Source of the DNA: Pseudomonadota bacterium
Lineage (GTDB): Bacteria; Pseudomonadota; Gammaproteobacteria; Acidiferrobacterales; Acidiferrobacteraceae
DNA length: 64,000 nucleotides
Direction of reading: 5' to 3'
Assembly: GCA_021794275.1 (NCBI GenBank)
Contig: JAJYRD010000060.1
Span: 72,329-136,328 of the forward strand
Part shown: positions 36,296 through 46,861 of the stretch, piece after piece
How the letters are laid out: the number at the start of each line of letters is the position of its first letter
Numbering within the stretch: the stretch's first letter is position 1
Position numbers and translations under genes: made by a program
Notes under the pieces: model-generated
Told to the model about the DNA's origin: nothing
What the model saw: the letters and a program-made list of their open reading frames with translations, nothing else
Databases searched by the model: none

Positions 36296-38557
36296 CTACT
36301 CCTGTACGCCCACAGGCTTTTCGGCATAGTCGAACACAAGGCCGTCGCTCTCTTCCCGCACGCTCACGGTGCCGCCATTGGCGAGACGACCGAACAAAAG
36401 CTCGTTTGCAAGCGGCTTTTTGATGCGCTCCTGAATGAGGCGCGCCATGGGCCGCGCCCCCATCGCCACGTCGTAACCATGCTGCGCGAGCCACGCCCGC
36501 GCCGAAGGCTCGACCTCAATCGACACCCCCTTCTCCTCAAGCTGTCCCTCGAGTTCAACCACGAATTTATCGACGACATGGGCGATGGTCTCGGGTGACA
36601 GCGGGCTGAAGCTTATGATCGCGTCCAACCGATTACGAAACTCGGGCGTGAACGTCTGCTTGATCGCCACGAACTCTTCCCCGGCGCGCTCCGCGGGCAT
36701 GAAGCCCATCCCCGAGCGACCCATTTGGTCGGCCCCCGCATTGGTGGTCATGACGATGATCACATGCCGGAAGTCCGCTTTGCGGCCATTGTTGTCGGTG
36801 AGCGTCCCGTGGTCCATCACCTGCAAGAGCAGATTGAAGACCCCCGGGTGCGCCTTTTCGATTTCGTCCAACAAAAGCACGCAATGCGGGTGTTTGTTGA
36901 TGGCATCCGTCAGAAGCCCGCCCTGATCGAAGCCCACATAGCCCGGGGGCGCGCCTATCAGCCGCGACACCGTATGGCGCTCCATGTATTCCGACATATC
37001 GAAACGCACGAGCTGGAGGCCCAGGATATAGGCGAGCTGTCTTGTGACCTCGGTCTTGCCCACACCCGTGGGACCGGAGAACAGATAGGAGCCGATCGGC
37101 TTCTCGCCCTCGCGCAGCCCCGAGCGGGCCATCTTGATCGACGCCGCGAGTGCCTCGACGGCAGCGTCCTGACCGAAGACCACGAGCTTCAAGTCCCGCT
37201 CGAGATTCCGCAAGGCCTCGCGGTCGGATGTGGAGACGTGCTTTTGCGGGATGCGCGCGATCCGCGCCACGATCTCCTCGATCTCAGGCACGCCGATCGT
37301 CTTCTTGCGCTTACTGGGTGCGCTCAAATGTACGCTTGCACCCGCCTCGTCAATCACATCGATCGCCTTGTCGGGCAGATGACGGTCGCCTATGTAGCGG
37401 TTCGACAGCTCCACGGCCGTTCGCAGGGCCTGCTGCGTATAGCGCACCCCGTGATGCTTCTCGAATCGCCCCTTCAGTCCACGCAGGATCTGCACGGCCT
37501 CCTCTACGGAGGGCTCCGGTACGTCGATCTTCTGGAACCTGCGCGCAAGCGCCCGATCCTTTTCGAAGATTCCCCGGTATTCCTGATAGGTGGTGGAGCC
37601 GATGCACTTCAATTCGCCCGAGGCAAGCGCCGGTTTCAAAAGATTGGAGGCATCCATCGCCCCGCCGGAGGCGGCGCCTGCACCGATGATCGTATGGATC
37701 TCATCGATGAAAAGAATGGCATTCTCCTGCTTCTTCATGTGCGTGATGACGGCCTTCAGCCGCTTCTCGAAATCGCCCCGGTACTTCGTTCCAGCCAGGA
37801 GCGCGCCCATGTCGAGCGCGTAGATCGTGCTATGCGCCAACACCTCCGGCACGTCACCATCGACGATCTTCTTTGCCAGCCCTTCGGCAATGGCAGTCTT
37901 GCCCACGCCTGCCTCGCCCACATACAAGGGGTTGTTCTTGCGGCGTCGGCAGAGGATCTGCACGGTACGACTCATCTCATGGTCGCGTCCGATCAAGGGA
38001 TCGATCTTTCCAAGTCGCGCCTGTTCGTTCAGATTCACGGCAAATACGTCCAGCGCGCCGCGCTCGGCGGCGCTCGCCCCCTCCTCCTGCTCTTCGGACG
38101 CCGATAGCTCGTGTCCCTCGCCTGGCACCTTCGAGATACCATGGGAGATGTAGTTCACGACATCAAAACGCGTGATGTTCTGCTTTTGCAAGAAGTAGAC
38201 CGCGTGCGATTCCTTTTCGCTGAAGATCGCCACCAGCACGTTTGCGCCGGTGACTTCCTTCTTGCCGACGCCCTGCACGTGCAAGACGGCGCGCTGAATG
38301 ACGCGCTGGAACCCGAGCGTGGGCTGGGTCTCGACCTGGCTTCCGGGCGCGAGCGTCGGAATGTTCTCACGCAAAAAGGCGGTCAGGCTGCGCCGCAGCT
38401 CCTCGATGTTTCCTCCGCAGGCGCGCAGGACACGCGCCGCGCTCGGATTGTCGAGAAGTGCCGCAAGGAGGTGCTCGACCGTTATGAACTCATGGCGCTT
38501 CTCGCGAGCCTCCTGAAACGCCATATTGAGGGAAAATTCGAGTTCCTGGGATAACAT
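36296..38557 (-). CDS. clpA: ATP-dependent Clp protease ATP-binding subunit ClpA
   Basis: Unfoldase that feeds ClpP, with ClpS directing N-degron substrates. It has 753 residues. N-domain ([20 protein letters not shown]), AAA-1 with Walker [13 protein letters not shown]-2 with GPTGVGKTE, and the ClpP-docking IGL/IGF-type loop region [10 protein letters not shown]. It lacks the long coiled-coil of ClpB. ATG at 38557 matches the family start and has GGAGGTG 9 bases upstream; a TTG six codons earlier would include that site. clpP is not in the window. Confidence 0.97.
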   Translation of the reverse strand: MLSQELEFSLNMAFQEAREKRHEFITVEHLLAALLDNPSAARVLRACGGNIEELRRSLTAFLRENIPTLAPGSQVETQPTLGFQRVIQRAVLHVQGVGKKEVTGANVLVAIFSEKESHAVYFLQKQNITRFDVVNYISHGISKVPGEGHELSASEEQEEGASAAERGALDVFAVNLNEQARLGKIDPLIGRDHEMSRTVQILCRRRKNNPLYVGEAGVGKTAIAEGLAKKIVDGDVPEVLAHSTIYALDMGALLAGTKYRGDFEKRLKAVITHMKKQENAILFIDEIHTIIGAGAASGGAMDASNLLKPALASGELKCIGSTTYQEYRGIFEKDRALARRFQKIDVPEPSVEEAVQILRGLKGRFEKHHGVRYTQQALRTAVELSNRYIGDRHLPDKAIDVIDEAGASVHLSAPSKRKKTIGVPEIEEIVARIARIPQKHVSTSDREALRNLERDLKLVVFGQDAAVEALAASIKMARSGLREGEKPIGSYLFSGPTGVGKTEVTRQLAYILGLQLVRFDMSEYMERHTVSRLIGAPPGYVGFDQGGLLTDAINKHPHCVLLLDEIEKAHPGVFNLLLQVMDHGTLTDNNGRKADFRHVIIVMTTNAGADQMGRSGMGFMPAERAGEEFVAIKQTFTPEFRNRLDAIISFSPLSPETIAHVVDKFVVELEGQLEEKGVSIEVEPSARAWLAQHGYDVAMGARPMARLIQERIKKPLANELLFGRLANGGTVSVREESDGLVFDYAEKPVGVQE

Positions 38558-38594
38558 GGGAAGGAACACCTCCAAATCATGTAAAGTCCGACCC

Positions 38595-38912
38595 TTACTC
38601 GGGCTCCAGCGTGCATTGCAGGGGATGCTGGTTCTCGCCCGAAAAAATCGTCACTTGCCTTACTTTAGTCTCGGCGACCTCCCTTGTATATACGCCGCAA
38701 ACTCCAAGCCCGCGTTGGTGCACGTGCAGCATGATCCGGGTCGCCTCCTCGCGATTCTTGTTGAAGAAGCGCTCAAGCACCAAGACCACGAAGTCCATCG
38801 GAGTATAGTCGTCGTTTAGAATAATCACCTTGTAAAGGGGCGGTAAAGCGACCTTAGGCTTGGCCTCCTGGACATCCAGATCGGAGAGATCGCCCGGTTG
38901 CCTAGTTGGCAT
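38595..38912 (-). CDS. clpS: ClpA adaptor protein ClpS
   Basis: Binds N-terminal Leu/Phe/Trp/Tyr of substrates and delivers them to ClpAP. It has 105 residues: a flexible N-tail, then [21 protein letters not shown], the ligand-pocket signature with Asn-Asp-Asp, and [21 protein letters not shown]. Directly upstream of clpA (37 bp). With aat and bpt on the facing strand, the whole leucylation-recognition-unfolding branch of the bacterial N-degron pathway lies in 5 kb. Confidence 0.97.
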   Translation of the reverse strand: MPTRQPGDLSDLDVQEAKPKVALPPLYKVIILNDDYTPMDFVVLVLERFFNKNREEATRIMLHVHQRGLGVCGVYTREVAETKVRQVTIFSGENQHPLQCTLEPE

Positions 38913-39164
38913 GATCGGTCCGTCCCACTAACACGGCGGCCTCCTTCTCAAAAAAACGCATTCGCGCGCCAAATTCTCTGCCCTTCGCCCCCACCCGTCC
39001 AGACCTCCGATGCCCCTCCCGCCGCCATCTTGACTTGACAAAAGAAATAGGCATGAATAGCGCTGGGCCCGCTCCACGACTGCTATATCAGCATTACCTG
39101 AAATACGAGAGATTTTCAAGCACGGCTGCGCGGGTGACAAGCTATCAGCAGGGGGGATCACGGT

Positions 39165-39368
39165 ATGGCAACAGGTATTGTGAAATGGTTCAATGCGAGT
39201 AAAGGTTATGGCTTTATCTCACCCAGCACCGGCGGTGACGACGTCTTCGCCCATTTCTCGGCGATCCAGATGGACGGCTACAAGACCCTGAAAGAGGGCC
39301 AAGAGGTCGAATTCGAGGTGCAGCACGGCCCCAAAGGACCGCAGGCCTCGAACATCCGCGCCGTATAA
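39165..39368 (+). CDS. Cold-shock-domain RNA/DNA-binding protein
   Basis: A 67-residue CspA-family protein: [18 protein letters not shown] carries RNP1 (KGYGFI), and [11 protein letters not shown] carries RNP2 (VFAHF). [17 protein letters not shown] ends the fold. It acts as a nucleic-acid chaperone; which Csp paralogue is unclear. The 252-bp region upstream (38913-39164) is unusually AT-rich and includes TTGACA at 39035-39040, but no matching -10 at normal spacing, so the promoter is not assigned; a long 5' leader, common for csp genes, is likely. Confidence 0.95.
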   Translation: MATGIVKWFNASKGYGFISPSTGGDDVFAHFSAIQMDGYKTLKEGQEVEFEVQHGPKGPQASNIRAV

Positions 39369-39396
39369 ATCCCGATACGTTCATCATAGCACCTTG

Positions 39397-39422
39397 AAAC
39401 CCGGCTTGGCCGGGTTTTTCTT
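39397..39422. terminator. Bidirectional rho-independent terminator between csp and the RND operon
   Basis: AAACCCGGC-TTG-GCCGGGTTT is a perfect 9-bp stem with a 3-nt loop, followed by TTCTT on the plus strand. Read on the minus strand, it also ends in a T-rich tail. It lies 29 bp after the csp stop and just beyond the stop of the RND pump, so it can serve both converging transcripts. Confidence 0.92.
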
Positions 39423-42400
39423 AAGAGCCGGACGAACGGCGTCTGATCCCCCATGACAGGAAGAGCGGCAGGGCCACCAGGGCCAAGGGCAGCTGGACCA
39501 GCAGGCCTGAGATGATGGCTATGGCGAGCGGCTGCTGCATGGCTGAGCCTTGTCCCCACCCCGAGGCGAGCGGCAGGAGCGCCAGAATCGCCGCCAGCGT
39601 CGTCATGGCAATCGGCCGCAGGCGGTTCTTGCCGGCCGCAATCAAGCCCTCCATCGGGTCGCCGTTCTCGATTTCCTGGTATTCAGAGTAGTAGAAAATG
39701 GCGACCTCGGTGACGATACCGACCACCATGGTCATCCCCATCATCGAAGAGATGTTGAGCTGGGTCCCGGTCAGCCAGAGGCCGACGAATACGGCCGACA
39801 AGGCAAGCAGGGTCGTGCCCATCAAAGCGAAGGTCACAAGGAATCGCTCGTAGAGAAAGAGCAGCAGCAGAAAAACGAGCGCCACGGCCGCGACGAACAC
39901 GGCGATGAGGCCCGCGAAGGCGATCTGTTGCTGCACGTAGAGGCCGCCTAAGGCCGAGTAGACACCCGGAGGCAGGACACCCGGACGCGCCATGAGGCGC
40001 TTGACGTCGTGCATGACGCCGCCCAGGCTGCGCCCGGAGATGCGTGCCGTGATCGGGATCATGCGTTTAAGGTTGTCGCGAGCAATCTCGGGCTGACCAT
40101 TCAATCGGCTTACCGTGGCGATCGCCCGCAAAGGAAACAGACGGCCGTTGGCGGCGCGCAGGCGCAGGTTGCGAATGGCATGCAAGGACCGCCGGATGGG
40201 GCGCGGCACCCACACCCGTACCCCGATCATGCGCACGTCGCGCTGCACCGCGGTCGCCACCGTGCCGTTCAGATAGGCCCGAAGCTGGCGCGTGACGCTC
40301 TGCGGGTCCACCCCCTCGAGCGCCGCCTTGGCGCGGTTCACGCGGATATCCACCGCATCGCCCGCGTACACGATCCCATCGCGCACGTTGACGATGCCGC
40401 GGATACGCCTGAGCTTCGTGGCGATCTCCGGTCCCAGACGCCGCAGCAGCGCGCCGTCGTCCGAGAACACCTTGATCTCCACGGGCTGCGGGGCCCCGGT
40501 CAGATCACCGATCAAATCCTGCATCGGCTGGTCTGTGCTGATCCGAAGGCCTGGCACCCGCGCGGCGATTCTTCGCCGAACGCTCGTCATGATTTGCCAA
40601 ATGGTCGGTCGTGGATAAGGCTTCAGCAAAACGAAGAAGTCGCCTTCATTCGTGCCCGTGATCCCGCCACCAAGTTGCAGGCCCGTGCGTAGCGAGTCGG
40701 TCTGCACATAAGGGTTGGCGCTCAGGATGTGCTGCACCTTCCCGAGCAGACGCGCGGTCTCCTTAAGGGAGGTACCTGGCGCGGCTCGGTAGTTCAGTAC
40801 GAAACCACCCTCATCCATGGCTGGCATGAAGCCAGACCCCGTGAGCGTGAAACCTGCGGCCCCCAGCACCACGAAGCCCACGATCACGACGAACAGGCGA
40901 CGCGGTGCGCGGAACACGGCACGCATGAGCCGCTCATAGAAGGCGTGGGCCCGGCGCGTCCACTCCCCGTCCTCGCCCGCTTCGAGGTCACGGGCCTGCA
41001 GAAAGTGATCGGCGAGGATAGGCACGGCAAGCCAGGCCACGAAAAATGAGATGATGAGGCTTGCCGCCATGGTCAGCGAAAGCGCCCGGAAGAAGGCCCC
41101 GGTGACGCCGGACAGGAATGCGAGCGGCGCGAAGATGATGATGGTCGAGGCCGATGAACCGGCGAGCGGCCGCGTGAACTGGCGAACCGCCGCCATGACG
41201 CGCTCGCCACGCGGTTCGGAGCGTCCTTCATGTAGCCTGCGCATGATGTGTTCGAGCATGACGATGGTGTCGTCAATGATGAGGCCCACCGAAGCCGCCA
41301 TCCCGCCCAAGGTCATGATGTTGAAGCTCATGTGCAGGACGAACAGCAGCAGAATGGTGGCCGCGAGCACGCTTGGTACGGTGATCAGGGCGATTAAGGT
41401 GATGCGTGCGTTGCGCAGAAACACGAACAACACGAGCGCCGCGAGCAGCGCGCCGATCAAGACCGCGTCGCGCACGCTATTGGCCGCGCCCTGGATCAGG
41501 GTGCTCTGGTCGTACCATTTCTTAACATGTACGCCCGGCGGAAGGCTGTGCTCGAACCGCTGCAAAACCTTCTTCACGGCCTGCGTGATGGCGACGGTAT
41601 TGCCACCCGGCTGCTGGTAGATCTGCACGCTCACCGCCGGCTTGCCATCGGCCAGCACCTGCGTCCACTGCGGCTTCAGGGCGCGGGCCACCGTCGCCAC
41701 CTCATCCAGGCGCACGATGCCGTTACCCCCGGAACGCAACACTGTGCGGCGGATGTCCCGCAAGCGGTGGAGTCTCGTATTGGAGATGACCAGATAGAAA
41801 CGGTAGTCCTCCTGGAGATGCCCGACCGTGCGCAAAACGTTGCTATTGGCAAGCGCCCGGTTCACATCGCTTATGGTGAGCCCGTACTCGGCAAGCCGTG
41901 CTGGATTGACGGTGACGCGATACTCTTCGATGCGCCCCCCTATGACACCCACACGCGCGACCCCCGGGATCGCCGACAAGAGCGGGCGCAACTGATAGCG
42001 CGCAATGTCGCGCAGGGTCACCTGCGACACGCGGCGCGAGGTGAAGGTATAGGCAAGCATCCGGAAGATCGTCGGCCGCATGCGGCGGACCTGGAACGTC
42101 GTATCGGCGGGGAGACGGCGACTGATCTCGGCCAAGGCGGCCTGGACCTCCAACGTCGCCGTCGTCATGTTCTCGCCCCAATGGAAGTTTATGAAGAAGT
42201 CTGCACTGCCGCGGCTGGTCGTCGACCGCACCCCCACCACTCCCGGGATCCCGCGTACCGCCTGTTCGACCGGGTAGGTGACCTGAATCAACATGCGCTT
42301 GGCCGGCCGATCGCCGGCGTTGGCGTAGATCTCCACGCGCGGGAAGGCGACATGCGGAAAGAGCGCGACGGGCAGGCGTGTAGCGGAGTACACCCCGCCC

Positions 42401-42468
42401 AGTACGAGCAGAGCGAGCAGGAAGAGCAGAGAGCGTCGATGGCGCTGGATCCAACCACTCAAGGTCAT
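39421..42468 (-). CDS. RND-family efflux pump inner-membrane subunit
   Basis: Proton-driven tripartite pump component, 1015 residues, with 12 membrane segments and two large periplasmic loops. The first helix region (LLFLLALLVLGGVYSATRLP) is followed by the porter domain (NMTTATLEVQAALAEI). The helix-4 motif GLIIDDTIVMLEHIMRRLHEG carries the paired Asp of the proton relay. It ends VTEVAIFYYSEYQEIENG and PLALVALPLFLSWG. It resembles AcrB/CzcA relatives, but the substrate group (drug or metal) is unclear; no metal-specific His/Met-rich loop is seen. The start overlaps the adaptor stop by 4 bp. Confidence 0.95.
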   Translation of the reverse strand: MTLSGWIQRHRRSLLFLLALLVLGGVYSATRLPVALFPHVAFPRVEIYANAGDRPAKRMLIQVTYPVEQAVRGIPGVVGVRSTTSRGSADFFINFHWGENMTTATLEVQAALAEISRRLPADTTFQVRRMRPTIFRMLAYTFTSRRVSQVTLRDIARYQLRPLLSAIPGVARVGVIGGRIEEYRVTVNPARLAEYGLTISDVNRALANSNVLRTVGHLQEDYRFYLVISNTRLHRLRDIRRTVLRSGGNGIVRLDEVATVARALKPQWTQVLADGKPAVSVQIYQQPGGNTVAITQAVKKVLQRFEHSLPPGVHVKKWYDQSTLIQGAANSVRDAVLIGALLAALVLFVFLRNARITLIALITVPSVLAATILLLFVLHMSFNIMTLGGMAASVGLIIDDTIVMLEHIMRRLHEGRSEPRGERVMAAVRQFTRPLAGSSASTIIIFAPLAFLSGVTGAFFRALSLTMAASLIISFFVAWLAVPILADHFLQARDLEAGEDGEWTRRAHAFYERLMRAVFRAPRRLFVVIVGFVVLGAAGFTLTGSGFMPAMDEGGFVLNYRAAPGTSLKETARLLGKVQHILSANPYVQTDSLRTGLQLGGGITGTNEGDFFVLLKPYPRPTIWQIMTSVRRRIAARVPGLRISTDQPMQDLIGDLTGAPQPVEIKVFSDDGALLRRLGPEIATKLRRIRGIVNVRDGIVYAGDAVDIRVNRAKAALEGVDPQSVTRQLRAYLNGTVATAVQRDVRMIGVRVWVPRPIRRSLHAIRNLRLRAANGRLFPLRAIATVSRLNGQPEIARDNLKRMIPITARISGRSLGGVMHDVKRLMARPGVLPPGVYSALGGLYVQQQIAFAGLIAVFVAAVALVFLLLLFLYERFLVTFALMGTTLLALSAVFVGLWLTGTQLNISSMMGMTMVVGIVTEVAIFYYSEYQEIENGDPMEGLIAAGKNRLRPIAMTTLAAILALLPLASGWGQGSAMQQPLAIAIISGLLVQLPLALVALPLFLSWGIRRRSSGS

Positions 42469-43544
42469 TTGGCGATCCGGACATGCATGCCCGGCGTAAG
42501 CTCATAGTTGCCGAGCACCACGACCGGCATCCCGGGGCGCAGGTGCGGGGCCACCACTTGCGCCACATAACCGTTGTGGGGCCCGAGCGCCACACGGTGA
42601 CGTACCGCCTGGGCATGAACCACGGTATAGAGCACGAAGTGATGCCCGGAGGGCAGCACCGCCGAGCGCGGCACCACCAATCCCGGGGGCGAGGCCGCCG
42701 TGAACCGTCCCTCCACATACTCCCCGAGCAAATAGGAATTGGAGCGCGGCAGGGTCACGAACACATTGATCATGTGGGTCGCAGGGTCCATGACTCGCGA
42801 GATCACAGAGACCAGGCCATGAGTGCGCTGGCCCGCCACCCCCTCGAACGACGACAAGCGCACACGCTCGCCCACGCGGATGTTGGGCACATCCTCCGGC
42901 TCCACGCCGAGCCGCACCTCGAGGCGATTGCCAGCGATCAGGGCCACGAGCGCCTGCCCAGGGCTCACCGTCGAGCCCTCCTCCACCCCGATCCGGCTCA
43001 CGACACCGCCGACCGGCGCTGTCACAATCATGCGCCGATGCAGACCCTCGGCCTGGAAGATCTGTAAAGTCAGCCGCGCCGCATCGAAAGTCTTGCGGGC
43101 CCGCAGGAGACCCGTGCGCGTGGCGAGCTTTAGACGCAGGCGCATCTTCTCATCACGCAAGGCGATTTTGGCCAGCCGATAATCGTCTTGTGCCTGCAAG
43201 AGCGCAAGCCGCGCGGAAGGTCCGGGTCTCACCTGGAGCAAGGTCGCCCCCCGGCCCACGCTTTGGCCCCGATTGACGAAGACCCGCGTGATCGAGACCT
43301 CGAAAGGCTCCACCAGGCTATGAACCGCCCACGGGGCCGGGACCACGCGCCCATAGGCCACGAGCCGCTTGATCACCGATGCCCGCCGGATAGGTGCCAC
43401 CTGCACGGTCGCTGTGGGCGGCTGAGAGGGCGGCTTGGTGGGTGTTGGCCCCTGTAGCAGCACCCAGGCGGTCACAATGGCCGCCAACACGATGGCGGCC
43501 CCCGCAGCGCGCCTTAAGAGGGGGCGACGCATGTCTTCGGCCAT
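42465..43544 (-). CDS. RND periplasmic adaptor subunit (membrane-fusion protein)
   Basis: A 359-residue adaptor: membrane anchor AAGAAIVLAAIVTAWVLL, lipoyl half VRPGPSAR preceded by VFVNRGQSVGRGATLL, a helical hairpin (ALLQAQDDYRLAKIALRDEK ... LLRARKTFDAARLTLQIF), second lipoyl half VTAPVGGVVSRIGVEEGSTV, then a beta-barrel with VVPRSAVLPSGHHFVLYT. The ATG with GGGAGG upstream overlaps the outer-membrane gene by 31 bp. It bridges the pump and the TolC-like channel in this operon. Confidence 0.93.
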   Translation of the reverse strand: MAEDMRRPLLRRAAGAAIVLAAIVTAWVLLQGPTPTKPPSQPPTATVQVAPIRRASVIKRLVAYGRVVPAPWAVHSLVEPFEVSITRVFVNRGQSVGRGATLLQVRPGPSARLALLQAQDDYRLAKIALRDEKMRLRLKLATRTGLLRARKTFDAARLTLQIFQAEGLHRRMIVTAPVGGVVSRIGVEEGSTVSPGQALVALIAGNRLEVRLGVEPEDVPNIRVGERVRLSSFEGVAGQRTHGLVSVISRVMDPATHMINVFVTLPRSNSYLLGEYVEGRFTAASPPGLVVPRSAVLPSGHHFVLYTVVHAQAVRHRVALGPHNGYVAQVVAPHLRPGMPVVVLGNYELTPGMHVRIAK

Positions 43545-44938
43545 TCAAACCTCCCGCTTGCCGCCTCCACGGCCACCGCCAACTGATCGAGCTGGGCGCG
43601 GTCCTGCAAAAGCACCAGGCGCTCCTTCACGAGTTGCTCCAGAAGCTGATAATAGGTGAGCGCGGCGATACTGTGCTTGGCGAGCGCCATATGGTAGACC
43701 GTCTCCAGATGGTTCAAGGCATGCACCGACGACTCGGTTCTCAGAAGTTCGCGACGCACATAGCGCATGCGCACGACCAATTGGTGTATGCCGGCGCGCG
43801 CCGCAAACAATTGCGCGGCATAGGCCTGGAAGAGCGCACGACGCGTTGCCCGGGCCTCGGCGATGGCCCCTTGGTTGCGGTTGAAAATCGGCAGCGTGAT
43901 CGAAACGCCTCCCCCCATCGTATTGATGTCGCTCGTATCCCGCGCGCGATTGACGCCCACGGTGATGGCCGGAAACTCTGCGGCGATCGCCTCCCGCAGG
44001 ACCGCATCCTGACTCCGGTAACCCTTGCGCAGCGCGAGCAGGTCCAGGCGTCGCCGGGCAAGGCCTTTGAGCCACGGCGCCGCCCGCATGCACCCGCGCC
44101 CATGCCAAGCGCGCACATCGTGGCGCGTGAGCGGCAAAGGGGCGTGCGCCCCCAGCCCGAGCAGACCGCGCAAGCGGAGCGCCACGCCGGCAAGATGGCG
44201 ATGCACTCTGATCTCGACGACCTCGGTCTGGCGCAAGGCCAGGCGCGCCGCACCGGCCACCCCCAGCGTCACATAGCCCGCGGCCTCGCCATCCGCCAGG
44301 ACAGCGACGCTACGGCGCAAGGCGTGGACCTCGCGGGCCAGGAGTTGCCGCTGCGCGCGGCCTGCGAGCAAGGTATAGACCAACGACTTGGCCTCTGCGG
44401 CCACCTGCCATTCCTGCCAAGCGATCGTCAAGTCGACCGCCTGGGCGTGAAGCCGCGCGGCACGGATACGCGGCGCCCGCGTCACGAGCGATTGCAGTGG
44501 GAGACCGAGACCTGCACGGAATGCCCGCGTGAGACCCGCCCCGGAAAGCGGTATCCCAAGCCCGTAGGAAAAAGTCGGGTTCGGCAAGAGGCCGGCGGTC
44601 AGGACCTGCGCGCGGGCTATCGCCTCCCGCGCGCGCGCGGCACGCAGCACGGGATCGGCCACCACGGCCACCACGGCCGCCAGGTTCGGGGTGATCCGCT
44701 GCCCCTTATGCACTACGAGTGGCGGCAAGGATGGCAGCAACAGATGGGCACGACGCACCCAAAGCGCGGTCGGCGCGCGGGTCGCGAGCGCCGCCTTGAC
44801 AGCCTGCGGCGAGAGCGGCCGGGGCGTATAGTGCGCGCAGGCGGCAGCGGCAAGCCCGAGGGCTATGCCCAGGATCTGGCGGACCGGTCCAAGCCTCTTA
44901 GCAAGACCACGCGCCCAGGTCGCGCCACTTCCCGTCAC
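43514..44938 (-). CDS. TolC-family outer-membrane efflux protein of the RND operon
   Basis: A 474-residue outer-membrane factor. Near the N-terminus, a hydrophobic segment ending LAAAACAHY provides a lipobox (Cys about residue 34), so it is probably a lipoprotein like OprM/NodT. Two OEP repeats are visible: ARAREAIARAQVLTAGLLPN with the LPNP turn, and ISLP-like GVSITLPIFNRNQGAIAEA, the second-half hallmark. GTG start by longest frame; exact start uncertain. First gene of OMF-adaptor-pump. Confidence 0.9.
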   Translation of the reverse strand: MTGSGATWARGLAKRLGPVRQILGIALGLAAAACAHYTPRPLSPQAVKAALATRAPTALWVRRAHLLLPSLPPLVVHKGQRITPNLAAVVAVVADPVLRAARAREAIARAQVLTAGLLPNPTFSYGLGIPLSGAGLTRAFRAGLGLPLQSLVTRAPRIRAARLHAQAVDLTIAWQEWQVAAEAKSLVYTLLAGRAQRQLLAREVHALRRSVAVLADGEAAGYVTLGVAGAARLALRQTEVVEIRVHRHLAGVALRLRGLLGLGAHAPLPLTRHDVRAWHGRGCMRAAPWLKGLARRRLDLLALRKGYRSQDAVLREAIAAEFPAITVGVNRARDTSDINTMGGGVSITLPIFNRNQGAIAEARATRRALFQAYAAQLFAARAGIHQLVVRMRYVRRELLRTESSVHALNHLETVYHMALAKHSIAALTYYQLLEQLVKERLVLLQDRAQLDQLAVAVEAASGRFEWPKTCVAPS

Positions 44939-44986
44939 TCGCTCATCACCCTAATCCGCTCACGTTGCGCCTCCGCGATGCGGATC

Positions 44987-46222
44987 TCAGCCCATGAACG
45001 CAACAATGGCGTGACCGAAGCCCGAGCAACTCACCTCGGTCGAGCCGGGACGCAGGCGGGCCAGATCATAGGTGACTTGGCCTGCCGCCAAAGCGCCGGC
45101 GATGCCGCGCAGGATCAGATCCGCGGCCTCTCCCCACCCGATATGGCGCAACATCATCTCGGCCGAAAGTATAAGCGACGAAGGGTTGACCTTGTCTTGG
45201 CCTGCGTAGCGGGGTGCTGTGCCATGGGTCGCCTCGAACATCGCCACGCCATCGGAGAGGTTGGCGCCGGGCGCCATGCCGATGCCACCCACCTGTGCCG
45301 CGAGCGCGTCAGAGATGTAATCGCCATTCAGATTGAGGGTGGCGATCACACTGTACTCTTCGGGCCGCAGCAGTATCTGTTGCAGGAAGGCGTCAGCGAT
45401 GACGTCCTTGATCACCACCGAGCCGCCATCGGCGCGCTTGATCACCAGCCTGCCGTCCTGCTCCGTCGCGCCAAACTCACGGCGCGCAAGGTCCATGCCC
45501 CACTGCCGGAAGGCGCCCTCTGTAAACTTCATAATGTTGCCCTTGTGCACGAAGGTCACCGAGGGCCGCTTGTGGGCAATGGCGTATTGCAATGCCTTGC
45601 GCGCGAGCCGCTCGGTCCCTTCGCGCGACACGGGCTTGACACCGATCCCGGAGGTCTCGGGGAAACGGATCGACTTCACGCCCAGCGTGTCTGTCAAAAA
45701 CCCGATCAGTTTTTTTGCCTCTGGCGACTGTGCGGCCCACTCGATGCCCGCGTAGATATCCTCCGAGTTCTCGCGAAAGATGACCATGTCGGTCTTCTCG
45801 GGCTCTTTCAAGGGGCTTGGCACCCCAGCGAAGTAGCGCACCGGGCGCAGACACACATACAGATCGAGCTCCTGGCGCAGCGTCACGTTCAAGGATCGCA
45901 GGCCGCCGCCCACGGGCGTCGTGAGCGGTCCTTTGATCGAGACCGCGTACTCGCCTATGTCTTTGAGAGTCTCCTTCGGCAAATAGGCGCCGGTGCGCGC
46001 GTGCGCCTTTTCTCCGGCGTAGATCTCACGCCAGGCTATGCTTCGGGCCGCGCCGTAGGCCTTGGAGACTGCGGCGTCGACCACGCGCCGCATGACCGGC
46101 GTGATGTCGACGCCGATACCGTCCCCTTCGATGAACGGGATGATCGGCCGATCCGGCACCTGCAGACGAAAATCCGGCCCGACTACGATCTTTTCCCCGG
46201 AGTCTGTTTGATTCTTGGTCAT
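44987..46222 (-). CDS. icd: NADP-dependent isocitrate dehydrogenase
   Basis: Oxidises isocitrate to 2-oxoglutarate in the TCA cycle. It has 411 residues. Ser110 in [15 protein letters not shown] corresponds to the E. coli phosphorylated Ser113, so AceK-type control is possible. [36 protein letters not shown] and [17 protein letters not shown] are present; the Tyr of RYAGQ marks NADP preference, while Lys344 of E. coli is Arg here. ATG with GAGGA upstream; the open frame continues far upstream but is antisense to other genes. Confidence 0.97.
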   Translation of the reverse strand: MTKNQTDSGEKIVVGPDFRLQVPDRPIIPFIEGDGIGVDITPVMRRVVDAAVSKAYGAARSIAWREIYAGEKAHARTGAYLPKETLKDIGEYAVSIKGPLTTPVGGGLRSLNVTLRQELDLYVCLRPVRYFAGVPSPLKEPEKTDMVIFRENSEDIYAGIEWAAQSPEAKKLIGFLTDTLGVKSIRFPETSGIGVKPVSREGTERLARKALQYAIAHKRPSVTFVHKGNIMKFTEGAFRQWGMDLARREFGATEQDGRLVIKRADGGSVVIKDVIADAFLQQILLRPEEYSVIATLNLNGDYISDALAAQVGGIGMAPGANLSDGVAMFEATHGTAPRYAGQDKVNPSSLILSAEMMLRHIGWGEAADLILRGIAGALAAGQVTYDLARLRPGSTEVSCSGFGHAIVAFMG

Positions 46223-46233
46223 GCTGTCCTCTT

Positions 46234-46263
46234 TTGGGCGCGGCCCGTGCCGCGCGATATAAT
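46234..46263 (+). promoter_or_regulatory. Promoter of rluE-nudJ-mnmA
   Basis: A perfect TATAAT (46258-46263) with TTGGGC (46234-46239; three of six) 18 bp upstream. The start would be near 46270, a 40-nt leader. It lies in the 87-bp gap divergent from icd. Confidence 0.55.
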
Positions 46264-46309
46264 CTCGTCTTCGGCGATTGTAGCGAACCTTGGACGGACA
46301 GGACAGGAC

Positions 46310-46861
46310 ATGACGCAGCTCATCCTCTTCAACAAACCCTATGGAGTGCTCACGCGCTTCACCGATCCCCATGGTCGGCGCACACTCAAAGACTACATCC
46401 CGATTCCACATGTCTATCCCGCCGGCCGCCTCGATCTCGACTCCGAAGGTCTTATGTTGCTCACAGACTCGCCGCAGCTTGCGACCCTCATCACGCGCCC
46501 CGGACGCGGGTGGCCCAAGACTTATTGGGCACAGGTGGAGGGTGTGCCAAGCGATCAGGCCCTGTCGACGCTCGCGCACGGTGTGATGCTGGATGGTAAG
46601 CCCACGCGCAAGGCACGCGTCGCGCGTCTGGCCGAGCCCGCCCTCTGGCCCCGCAACCCGCCCATCCGCGTGCGCCTCACGGTGCCGACAAGCTGGATCA
46701 CCCTCACGCTCTCCGAAGGCCGCAATCGGCAAGTACGGCGCATGACCGCTGCGGTCGGCCATCCCACGTTGCGGCTCGTCCGCTACTCTGTCGGCCACTA
46801 CACCCTGGAGGGGCTCGCCCCGGGCAACTATCGTGCTGCGGAGGCTAGTCATGAGCCGTGA
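46310..46861 (+). CDS. rluE: 23S rRNA pseudouridine synthase E (RluE family)
   Basis: A 183-residue enzyme without an S4 domain, as in Rlu[17 protein letters not shown], the catalytic [17 protein letters not shown] with Asp, TYWAQVEG, and [28 protein letters not shown]. coli RluE modifies U2457. ATG with GGACAGGAC upstream. It overlaps nudJ by 11 bp and starts the conserved rluE-nudJ-mnmA run divergent from icd. Confidence 0.95.
   Translation: MTQLILFNKPYGVLTRFTDPHGRRTLKDYIPIPHVYPAGRLDLDSEGLMLLTDSPQLATLITRPGRGWPKTYWAQVEGVPSDQALSTLAHGVMLDGKPTRKARVARLAEPALWPRNPPIRVRLTVPTSWITLTLSEGRNRQVRRMTAAVGHPTLRLVRYSVGHYTLEGLAPGNYRAAEASHEP

Noticed and set aside
39035-39063. TTGACA upstream of the cold-shock gene as a sigma-70 promoter
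   Set aside because: At 16-18 bp spacing the -10 position reads TAGCGC or worse, so the promoter is not assigned.
43394-46861. Very long plus-strand open frame (over 1100 codons) through the RND and icd genes
   Set aside because: It is the antisense shadow of the outer-membrane factor and icd genes; only its last 552 bp (rluE) carry a protein-family signature.
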